In this document: one piece after another, positions 1-5,536 of the stretch
Numbering within the stretch: position 1 is the stretch's first letter
Layout of the letters: the number at the start of each line of letters is the position of its first letter
Assembly (NCBI GenBank): GCA_022562835.1
Contig: JADFOM010000145.1
Location: forward strand, 1 to 6,551
Source: Acidobacteriota bacterium
GTDB taxonomy: Bacteria > Actinomycetota > Acidimicrobiia > Acidimicrobiales > SHLQ01
DNA length: 6,551 bases
Direction of reading: 5' to 3'
Notes under the pieces: generated by a model
What the model saw: only the letters and a program-made list of their open reading frames with translations
Told to the model about the DNA's origin: nothing
Databases searched by the model: none
Made by a program: the position numbers and the translations under genes

Positions 1-1228
1 GCGGCATCTCCTCGCCGGCATCGAGCCGCTCCTTGATCTTCGCGTGAGCGATGTCGCGCCCGACCACGACGGTGCCGCTGAGCGAGAGCCGAGTCTTGAC
101 CGGATACTGCGACAGTTTGGAACGCACCGCTTCCATGCCTGCATCGAGGTCTATGTCGATGACCTCGGTGGTCAGGTCGTCCTCGGCTATCTCGGGAAGA
201 TACTTGGCCGGGTCTGTCTCAAGCTTTTCGAGGAACACACCCTCTGCGGTGATCTTCGCCAGCGCCTGGCGGTCGGCCGAACAAGACACCGCGACGGCAA
301 CCGGGCACGATGCCCCATGACGGGGAAGGCGAATGACGCGCACGTCGTGACAGAAGTACTTGCCACCGAACTGGGCGCCGATGCCGAATTCCTGGGTCAT
401 CTTGAGAATACGTTCCTCCCACTCAAGGTCGCGATAACCGTGGCCGAGTTTGGATCCCTCTGTCGGCAACGAGTCGAGATAGCGCGTCGATGCCAGCTTT
501 GCAGTTTCGACCGCGAGCTCGGCCGACGTGCCGCCGATGACCAGAGCAAGGTGGTAGGGAGGGCACGCCGAGGTGCCCAACAAGCGCAGCTTCTCGTCGA
601 GGAAACGCCGCAAGCCGTCGGGGTTCAACAGCGCCCTCGTCTCTTGGAACAGGAAGCTCTTGTTGGCCGAACCGCCACCCTTGGCCATGAACATGAACCT
701 GTACTCACTCCCCTCCGTCGCTTCGATCTTGATCTCGGCCGGCAAATTCGTGCCGGTATTCACCTCCTCGAAGAGGCTCAATGGCGCCATCTGCGAGTAG
801 CGGAGGTTGGATGTCTGGTAGGTGTCGAAAATGCCGTGGGCCAAAGCGACTCGATCGTCACCGCTGGTCAAGACGTTCTGTCCTCGCTTGCCCTTGATGA
901 TGGCAGTACCCGTGTCCTGACAGCCCGGCAGTACCCCTGCCGCAGCGATGTTCGCGTTGCGCAAGAGCTCGGTCGCCACAAACTTGTCATTAGCCGACGC
1001 CTCGCCGTCGCCGAGGATCGCGGCCAACTGCGCTAGGTGTCCGGGTCGCAAGAAATGCGCTATGTCACGCATTGCCTCCGCGCTGAGCATGCGCAACACC
1101 TCGGGCTCAACGGTCAAGAAGGTACGCCCTGCGGCCTCGACTGTGGCGATCCCATCGGTGCTCAGAAGCCGGTAGTCGGTCTCGTCGGGTCCGGTCGGTA
1201 ACAAATCGGTGTACGCAAACTCTGCCAT
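1..1228 (-). CDS. fum: Class I fumarate hydratase ([4Fe-4S] type), C-terminus cut off by the window edge
   Basis: This enzyme interconverts fumarate and L-malate in the cytosolic TCA cycle, using an oxygen-sensitive [4Fe-4S] cluster. The minus frame stays open from the ATG at 1228-1226 to the edge, giving about 409 residues; E. coli FumA-type enzymes have about 550, so the rest lies to the left. The three cluster cysteines are visible: C103 (LPGCQDTGTA), C222 (TSACPPYH) and C316 (VSCSADR). Their spacings of 119 and 94 residues equal those I recall for E. coli FumA. Other family signatures are KGGGSANKS (about 173-181), VIGGTSAE (230-237) and the start of the C-terminal domain (SGTVVVGRDIAHAKIKER). 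The ATG is the natural start, but no clear Shine-Dalgarno precedes it, so translation may be leaderless or weakly initiated. The thioredoxin-fold gene lies 104 bases upstream on the same strand, so co-transcription is possible. Family assignment is secure; the choice among fumA/fumB names is not. Confidence 0.95.
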   Translation of the reverse strand, partial: MAEFAYTDLLPTGPDETDYRLLSTDGIATVEAAGRTFLTVEPEVLRMLSAEAMRDIAHFLRPGHLAQLAAILGDGEASANDKFVATELLRNANIAAAGVLPGCQDTGTAIIKGKRGQNVLTSGDDRVALAHGIFDTYQTSNLRYSQMAPLSLFEEVNTGTNLPAEIKIEATEGSEYRFMFMAKGGGSANKSFLFQETRALLNPDGLRRFLDEKLRLLGTSACPPYHLALVIGGTSAELAVETAKLASTRYLDSLPTEGSKLGHGYRDLEWEERILKMTQEFGIGAQFGGKYFCHDVRVIRLPRHGASCPVAVAVSCSADRQALAKITAEGVFLEKLETDPAKYLPEIAEDDLTTEVIDIDLDAGMEAVRSKLSQYPVKTRLSLSGTVVVGRDIAHAKIKERLDAGEEMP

Positions 1229-1240
1229 ATCGTCAAAAAC

Positions 1241-1262
1241 TACTGGCACGCGTGTCCCAGTA
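1241..1262. promoter_or_regulatory. Inverted repeat upstream of fumarase (candidate operator or 5'-UTR hairpin)
   Basis: The arms TACTGG (1241-1246) and CCAGTA (1257-1262) are perfect inverted repeats around a 10-base centre. Inside, after one C/C mismatch, two or three more pairs are possible. The element lies 12-34 bases upstream of the fumarase ATG, a place suited to an operator overlapping the promoter or a hairpin in the leader. The regulator is unknown and no -10/-35 pair can be assigned confidently. Confidence 0.4.
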
Positions 1263-1301
1263 CGTCCTCAGGCGATCCCAAGGCCAAATTGAGTCATGGT
1301 C

Positions 1302-1314
1302 GGGGTCAGACCCC
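1302..1314. repeat. Short palindrome GGGGTC-A-GACCCC between the two minus-strand genes
   Basis: This is a perfect 6-base inverted repeat with a single central base, located 18 bases past the stop codon of the thioredoxin-fold gene and 73 bases before the fumarase start. As RNA it could form a 5-bp stem with a 3-nt loop, but no U-tract follows on the minus strand, so it is not a convincing intrinsic terminator. Similar GGGGTCAGACCCC-like motifs recur as dispersed elements in other bacterial genomes, from memory; only one copy is seen here. Confidence 0.35.
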
Positions 1315-1332
1315 AGACGATTTTCCTCGCCC

Positions 1333-2343
1333 TTACAGGCGACCCAATCCGTGAAACGGTGATCCGGCCTCGGCCCACTTTTCGTAGAGCGCGAAAAACT
1401 CTTCGCCGAACGGGTCGCGCTCTGTCAGCGGCATTGCGGCGCGGCTGATTGTGAAATCGAGCGCAGCCAATTCCTCGGCCTTCGAGAAATGCGTCGCCGC
1501 CGCGCCGCTCCCCTCGCGTCGTAAGTGCGCGGCGACCCGGAAATGAAGACGGGCATCTACTTCATCATCGCTTAGGTCTTCCACGGCGCCAGGGAGTTGA
1601 TCCGCGGGGATGTCGACCTTGCCGGTGTGTACCCAATCGCGGATCTTGTCCTTGAAAGGTTCCGACGGTTGGTTGTGGAACTCCACGAACATGTCATTGC
1701 CGAACGCCACGCTGTTCGGCCTTGCGATGCGGGAGTTCTCGTCTATCCAGATCACTGTGGGCACGTTCGAGATGGCGTACAACTCGCATAGCAGATGATC
1801 ACGATCCATCAAGACCGGATAGGTGATGCCAACCGCCCCTTCACGAATCTTCTCCGTGTCCTCGTCGATCGCCACCGCGATGACGCCAAAACCCTCGTCG
1901 GCGAGCTCATCATGAATCTCCTGCCACCCGGGCAGGTCGAAGAAACATCCTCACCAACTGGCGAAGGCAACCAACAACTGTTTTCGTCCCCTGAATTCCT
2001 CGAGCGAGCGGTCATTACCGTCGAGGTCTGGCAGTGTGAATCCAGGCGCGATGAGATCGTCGATCGCGCTAGCACGGGATCGTTGTGGCACTGCGAGTGC
2101 CATCACCGCCGCCTCGGCATCAAGGATGCTGCGCTGACCGAGACGGAGTCCGGCCTCCGCTAGGTCGACCTCTCCGTCATTCGCATAAACGGTGCACACT
2201 GCACCTTCGCATAGTCCTTCGCGGGTCAGTGTCATTCCGGTAGCCGCCTCGACCCCGTCGGCCCCCACCAGTACTTGTCCATCGGCGATCGACGCGTCGA
2301 CGACCACTGCTTCACTTCCAGGTACGAGCACGGTGAGATCCAT
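1333..2343 (-). CDS. Putative selenoprotein: thioredoxin/TlpA-like redoxin with Sec encoded by in-frame TGA
   Basis: The frame runs from ATG at 2343 to TAA at 1333 with one internal TGA at 1953-1951 (codon 131). Read as Sec, it gives a 336-residue protein. Domains in order: an N-terminal region (1-95) with a CX4C pair, C45 and C50; a redoxin fold (about 98-225) with the strand KQLLVAFASW, then U131-G132-C133 and FFDLPGWQ, the strand GVIAVAID, the pre-cis-Pro segment SNVPT (P195) and the strand VIWIDE; and a C-terminal helical, TPR-like part (about 258-300) ending FFALYEKW. Position 131 is where thioredoxins and TlpA proteins carry the first catalytic Cys after Trp. The second Cys is at U+2, not U+3, so the active site is U-G-C rather than CXXC. 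No signal peptide is seen. In-frame alternative starts are TTG at 2364 and TTG at 2349; ATG 2343 is preferred although no strong ribosome binding site precedes it. Its substrate is unknown; thiol-disulfide or peroxide reduction is likely. Gene callers would see two pieces (to 1951, and from about 1875). A sequencing error or pseudogene is the main alternative. Confidence 0.85.
1920..1936 (-). promoter_or_regulatory. Candidate bacterial SECIS hairpin
   Basis: On the minus-strand RNA, CCUGCC (1936-1931), the loop CGGGU (1930-1926) and GGCAGG (1925-1920) form a perfect 6-bp, 17-nt stem-loop. It begins 14 nt after the UGA, so the apical loop is 20 nt from the codon and carries G at its second to fourth positions. 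Known bacterial SECIS elements lie just downstream of the UGA inside the coding region, with a short stem and a G in the apical loop; E. coli fdhF has a 17-nt upper hairpin starting 11 nt after its UGA. Lower pairing is also possible: AUG (1948-1946) with CAU (1914-1912), and GGUGAG (1955-1950, spanning the UGA) with CUCGCC (1905-1900, one G-U pair). No bulged U of the fdhF type is seen. Confidence 0.7.
1951..1953 (-). other. In-frame UGA, probable selenocysteine codon (Sec131)
   Basis: The minus-strand codons are GCC TTC GCC AGT TGG TGA, followed by GGA TGT TTC TTC. The TGA replaces the first active-site Cys codon of a thioredoxin fold, and the frame downstream is conserved, long and open for 205 more codons. 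A random nonsense mutation or sequencing error would rarely fall exactly on the one codon where Sec is chemically expected. Confidence 0.82.
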
Positions 2344-2357
2344 GGCCAAGTTTGGCC
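2344..2357. promoter_or_regulatory. Perfect dyad abutting the selenoprotein start (candidate operator)
   Basis: GGCCAA (2344-2349) and TTGGCC (2352-2357) are perfect inverted repeats separated by two bases, directly upstream of the ATG at 2343 in the 109-base divergent spacer shared with surE. A partial second copy of its core, CAAGTTT, occurs at 2375-2381, 28 bases from the first at 2347-2353. The position suits a repressor site or start-proximal hairpin. If the TTG at 2364 is the true start, this stretch is coding. Confidence 0.3.
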
Positions 2358-2438
2358 GCCACAAGACGCCCCGGCAAGTTTCCCCGTCCGTTCAGGTCGA
2401 AGACATCGAGCACCGCTAGGTTGGCGACAAGAACGAGT

Positions 2439-2443
2439 GGAGG
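2439..2443 (+). promoter_or_regulatory. Shine-Dalgarno GGAGG for surE
   Basis: GGAGG ends 9 bases before the TTG at 2453. This spacing is close to ideal and fixes the TTG as the surE start, since the SurE family's conserved N-terminus (K-I-L-V-T-N-D-D-G) begins right after it. Confidence 0.8.
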
Positions 2444-2452
2444 TTCAGACGG

Positions 2453-3271
2453 TTGAAAATTCTGGTGACCAATGACGACGGCATCGACTCGGTGGGTCTG
2501 CACGTACTCGCCCGGGCCATGCGACCCCACGGCGACGTGGTCATAGTGGCTCCGGATCGCGAATTTTCGGGATCCGGTGCATCGATCGGATCGCTGCTCG
2601 AGATGACCCCCGAAGTCCACACCTCAAGCGTCGAGGGCATCGAGACAACCTGGACCGTCTCAGGACCGCCCGCCCTTTGTGTCATGTTCGCAACCCTCGG
2701 AGCGTTCGGAGAGCGGCCCGACCTGGTGGTTTCCGGCATCAACCCGGGCAACAATGTCGGCAGGTCTATCTATCACTCAGGCACGGTCGGAGCCTGCACT
2801 ACGGCTCGCAGTTCCGGACTCACTGGCCTGGCCGTATCCCAGTCCGTCACCGGCTGGGGAATCGAGGGTCAGGGCTGGGATGAGATGCTCGAACACCAGA
2901 AGTGGGATAGCGCGGCGGAGATCGCCTCGGTTGTTGTCGCTGGTCTAATTGCGGATCCACCAGAGGAGCCGCTGGTCATCAATCTCAATGTCCCGAACTC
3001 TGACATGGACGGCATCCTCGGTTGGCGTCGCACTTCGGTTGCATCCAGTCCGCCGCGGTCGATGTCGAAGGTCAGTCTCGAACCGAAGAAGGGCCATGAC
3101 GGAAGTTACCGCGTACGTATGGAATGGGGTGAGCCGACCGAGGTGCCTGGCAATCACGACTCAAATACCGTGATGGCGGGATTCGTCTCGATCACGTCGC
3201 TGAGCCGGATGGCCGAAAGCGATGACGACCTCTCTGCCGCCGAGTCCCGCCTCGAAACGCTGCTCAGTTAG
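2453..3271 (+). CDS. surE: 5'/3'-nucleotidase SurE
   Basis: SurE is a metal-dependent cytoplasmic phosphatase that removes phosphate from nucleoside 5'- and 3'-monophosphates and is linked to stationary-phase survival. The 272-residue product starts with the family hallmark KILVTNDDGID; D8 and D9 are metal ligands. REFSGSGAS (36-44) holds the S39-type ligand. LVVSGINPGNNVGRSIYHSGTVGA (91 onward) holds the Asn ligand, N97 here, and the active-site loop. The C-terminal segment with AGFVSITSLS (232-241) resembles the swapped dimerisation arm of the family. The length is slightly above the usual 250-265, from an insertion around 124-151 (WGIEGQGWDEMLEHQ). Translation begins at TTG, supported by the GGAGG at 2439-2443. 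It is transcribed divergently from the selenoprotein gene, and its TAG overlaps the 3' end of the convergent DUF2461-like gene by 8 bases. Confidence 0.96.
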   Translation: MKILVTNDDGIDSVGLHVLARAMRPHGDVVIVAPDREFSGSGASIGSLLEMTPEVHTSSVEGIETTWTVSGPPALCVMFATLGAFGERPDLVVSGINPGNNVGRSIYHSGTVGACTTARSSGLTGLAVSQSVTGWGIEGQGWDEMLEHQKWDSAAEIASVVVAGLIADPPEEPLVINLNVPNSDMDGILGWRRTSVASSPPRSMSKVSLEPKKGHDGSYRVRMEWGEPTEVPGNHDSNTVMAGFVSITSLSRMAESDDDLSAAESRLETLLS

Positions 3272-3980
3272 AACAGTTGTCAACGAGCCAGTGGTGAATA
3301 GGCGCTACACGATCGAACTGATCTGCGCACCAGTCTGGGAACTTGCGCGAGCCGACCGACGTGGGCATTTTCATCGACCACCGGAGCTGGAAACTCTTGA
3401 GCTTCAGCAGCTCAGCTCGCTCGTGATCCTGATCATATGGGGCCGGTACTTTCTTTAGGGCCTCGCCGGCAACCTCTGCAACGAACGCTTCCTCATCGTC
3501 AGGGACCGGCGGAAACTCCTCCAGAACCGCATCAACCGCGGCTGCAAGCGATTTGCCCTCGGGCCCAGCCACCGCTGTACGCCACGTCTCGAGCGTGCTC
3601 TTTGTAAAAGCCATCCCTGTGGCGAAACCGACGTTCTCCGATGCCACACGGAGAAACAGCGTCGGCGCGGTCTTTTTGTTCGGCCCCTGCCAGTAACGCA
3701 GCAGGAAATGATCCTTGTACAGCGGAGCTTTCTCGCTAGCGAAGCGAAGATCGTTGTTGATCGGCGCGATCGACCCGTTGGTCTTCGCCTCGTAGGTCAA
3801 CTCTGGTGAGATCGACTCCTCGAGTAGCCCACCGACATCGGCAACCAACAATTTCGTGGGTTCCAACAGCGCTGCCACGTATTCGTTGCGACGCGCAGAA
3901 AACTGCTCCTTGTCGAGCTCGGGTAGCCGTCCCAGAAGGGTGCGGGCTTCAGGTTTGTAACCGATGAACTTCCTCGCCAT
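3264..3980 (-). CDS. DUF2461-like conserved protein of unknown function
   Basis: The predicted product has 238 residues from the ATG at 3980. It resembles the DUF2461 (TIGR02453-type) family. The N-terminal helix around LPELDKEQFSARRNEYVAALLEP matches that family's opening, where a conserved N/D-R-x-x-Y segment occurs. The central INNDLRFASEKAPLYKDHFLLRYWQG (74-99) fits its conserved N-R-D-x-R-F-x-x-D-K-S-P-Y-K signature in diverged form. No catalytic function is established for the family. No signal peptide or membrane helix is visible, so it is probably cytosolic. A longer start (GTG at 4049) would add 23 residues that look non-conserved and basic, and is disfavoured; neither start has a clear ribosome binding site. 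The gene is divergent from the CBS gene and convergent with surE. Family membership is from memory of motifs, not a search. Confidence 0.8.
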   Translation of the reverse strand: MARKFIGYKPEARTLLGRLPELDKEQFSARRNEYVAALLEPTKLLVADVGGLLEESISPELTYEAKTNGSIAPINNDLRFASEKAPLYKDHFLLRYWQGPNKKTAPTLFLRVASENVGFATGMAFTKSTLETWRTAVAGPEGKSLAAAVDAVLEEFPPVPDDEEAFVAEVAGEALKKVPAPYDQDHERAELLKLKSFQLRWSMKMPTSVGSRKFPDWCADQFDRVAPIHHWLVDNCSN

Positions 3981-4146
3981 ATCAACCAGTCTATTTGGTG
4001 AGAAGCCGGCTCCAGCCCTCCGGCAAAGATCGCGAGATAGACGCAGCACGCCAGCGCTTGTCGGCCGCGCGAATCATCGAGTGCAGCGAGCTCGTCTCAC
4101 TCTCTGCCAACTCGACCTGGGCTTGATGTCGGCGACGATCGATGGT

Positions 4147-4167
4147 GGTCGACCCGGTAGGGTCACC
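4147..4167 (+). promoter_or_regulatory. Hairpin/dyad over the ribosome binding site of the CBS gene
   Basis: GACCC (4151-4155) and GGGTC (4160-4164) form a perfect stem around the tetraloop GGTA. With C4150 bulged, GGT (4147-4149) also pairs with ACC (4165-4167), giving 8 bp. The structure ends one base before the ATG at 4168 and includes the only Shine-Dalgarno-like stretch (TAGGG, 4158-4162). It could mask the ribosome site in RNA or serve as a DNA operator. The mechanism is inferred. Confidence 0.45.
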
Positions 4168-5535
4168 ATGGTGGACATCGCATCATCGGTACTCGATCTG
4201 ATCGGCTCAACGCCGCTCGTTCGCCTCAACAAATTGACCGAGCCAGGGGCGGCAACCGTCGCTGCGAAACTAGAGACGACAAATCCTGGAGGGTCGAGCA
4301 AAGATCGGCCGGCGTTGACGATGATCGAGGCCGCAGAAGAGTCTGGCGAGCTGCAACCCGGCGGCACGATCATCGAACCGACGTCGGGCAACACAGGTGT
4401 CGGACTAGCGATCGTGGCCGCCCAGCGGGGCTATAGCTGCATTTTTGTCATGACCGACAAGGTCGCGCCTGAAAAGGTCACGCTGCTCAAGGCGTACGGG
4501 GCCGAGGTCATCGTGTGCCCCGTCGCGGTCCCTCCGGATGACCCGCAGTCCTACTACTCGACCGCCGAAAGACTCGTCGCCGAAACTCCCAAATCGTTCC
4601 GACCAAATCAGTACGACAACATGCACAACCCCCGTGCGCACTATGAGACCACCGGTCCCGAAATCTGGTCACAGACCGAGGGCACAATCACACACTTTGT
4701 AGCCGGAGCGGGCACAGGGGGGACCCTGACGGGCGTCGGACGCTACCTCAAGGAGCAGAACCCCGGTGTACAAATCATCGCGGCCGATCCAGCCGGTTCG
4801 GTCTACAGCGGAGGTTCGGGACGCCCCTACCTTGTCGAAGGCGTAGGCGAGGACTTCTGGCCATCCACCTACGACCCAAGCCTGGTCGACCGCACGATCG
4901 CGGTGAGTGACAGCGACTCATTCCTTACCGCACGTGACGTGACCCACCGCGAAGGCCTTCTCATCGGTGGGTCCGGCGGCACGGCTGTGTACGCGGCCCT
5001 ACAGATCGCCACCGAGGTGGGCCAAGACGGACTGATCGTGGTGTTGATACCCGACAGCGGACGCGGCTACCTCTCGAAGGTCTTCAACGACGACTGGATG
5101 GCCGAATACGGGTTCTTGACCTCCGAGGGCCCAATCGTCGGCGACGTCATCGAGGCCAAACGAGGACCCGCACCGGATCTGATTTATGTACGACCAGAAC
5201 AAACCGCCCGCGAAGCGGTCGAGTTGATGCGAGCGCACGGTGTCTCCCAGCTGTTGGTAGCAAAGGGCGACATGCCGATCGCTGCGGCGGAGGTATCGGG
5301 AGCGGTCAGCGAACTGGCCCTGATGGAACGGGCATTCGACTCCAGCGACGTACTAGACCGCACCACCGAAGAGGTAATGCAAGCATCGCTGCCGACGATC
5401 GGCGTCGGTCAACCCATCGAACTCGCGGTTGCGATGCTCGACCACGCCACGGCATTGACCGTGCTCGACGGCGGGCGACCTCGCACGGTTATCTCGCGCA
5501 CCGACGTGCTGTCCTACCTGTCCCCGGAGCGCTGA
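4168..5535 (+). CDS. cbs: Cystathionine beta-synthase with C-terminal CBS-domain pair
   Basis: This is a PLP enzyme of fold type II that condenses serine (or an O-acylserine) with homocysteine to cystathionine in the cytosol. Of its 455 residues, 1-315 are the catalytic core: GSTPLVRL (13-20); the PLP lysine K45 in NPGGSSKDRPA; the Asn loop TSGNTG (72-77); the phosphate-cradle loop GAGTGGT (180-186); the family-typical VEGVGEDFWPSTYD (223-236); and S297 in PDSGRGYLS, which contacts the pyridine nitrogen. Residues about 335-455 form two CBS (Bateman) repeats (REAVELMRAHGVSQLLV and AVAMLDHATALTVLDGGRPRTVISRTDVLSYL), a nucleotide- or AdoMet-sensing regulatory module. No N-terminal haem domain is present. 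ATG 4168 is chosen because homology starts there; the frame is open back to 3964, but that part is unlike the family. K-D-R-P replaces the common K-D-R-I. The presence of the Bateman module and of the downstream partner argues for CBS over a plain cysteine synthase. Confidence 0.93.
   Translation: MVDIASSVLDLIGSTPLVRLNKLTEPGAATVAAKLETTNPGGSSKDRPALTMIEAAEESGELQPGGTIIEPTSGNTGVGLAIVAAQRGYSCIFVMTDKVAPEKVTLLKAYGAEVIVCPVAVPPDDPQSYYSTAERLVAETPKSFRPNQYDNMHNPRAHYETTGPEIWSQTEGTITHFVAGAGTGGTLTGVGRYLKEQNPGVQIIAADPAGSVYSGGSGRPYLVEGVGEDFWPSTYDPSLVDRTIAVSDSDSFLTARDVTHREGLLIGGSGGTAVYAALQIATEVGQDGLIVVLIPDSGRGYLSKVFNDDWMAEYGFLTSEGPIVGDVIEAKRGPAPDLIYVRPEQTAREAVELMRAHGVSQLLVAKGDMPIAAAEVSGAVSELALMERAFDSSDVLDRTTEEVMQASLPTIGVGQPIELAVAMLDHATALTVLDGGRPRTVISRTDVLSYLSPER
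5526..5529 (+). promoter_or_regulatory. Shine-Dalgarno GGAG for the downstream gene, inside the CBS 3' end
   Basis: GGAG lies 7 bases before the ATG at 5537 and inside the last codons of the CBS gene, whose TGA (5533-5535) is one base from that ATG. This arrangement indicates translational coupling. Confidence 0.6.
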
Positions 5536-5536
5536 G

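Noticed and set aside
44..1036. Long plus-strand open frame of 330 codons
   Set aside because: It lies antisense to the fumarase gene, whose minus-strand translation has all family motifs. The plus-strand product is arginine-rich and resembles nothing I recognise.
1302..1314. Intrinsic terminator after the selenoprotein gene
   Set aside because: The stem has at most 5 pairs with a 3-nt loop, and no U-tract follows on the minus strand.
1333..1875. Reading the 3' half of the redoxin gene as an independent protein starting at GTG 1875
   Set aside because: It would begin inside a redoxin beta-strand and lack the active site. The same frame is continuous upstream except for the single TGA.
1795..2163. 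Plus-strand open frame of 122 codons across the selenoprotein gene
   Set aside because: It is a shadow of the minus-strand redoxin frame and has no recognisable domain or ribosome binding site.
1951..2343. Treating the redoxin gene as a pseudogene with a nonsense mutation
   Set aside because: There is no other stop or frameshift in 336 codons, the TGA sits exactly on the catalytic position, and a SECIS-like hairpin follows. It remains the main alternative until selenocysteine machinery is confirmed.
3964..4167. N-terminal extension of CBS to the upstream ATG at 3964
   Set aside because: The added 68 residues overlap the divergent gene's 5' end and look unlike any CBS N-terminus. Homology begins at ATG 4168.
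3981..4167. Possible SAM or other riboswitch before the transsulfuration genes
   Set aside because: I could not find the set of conserved helices of a known riboswitch. Only the small start-proximal hairpin is supportable.
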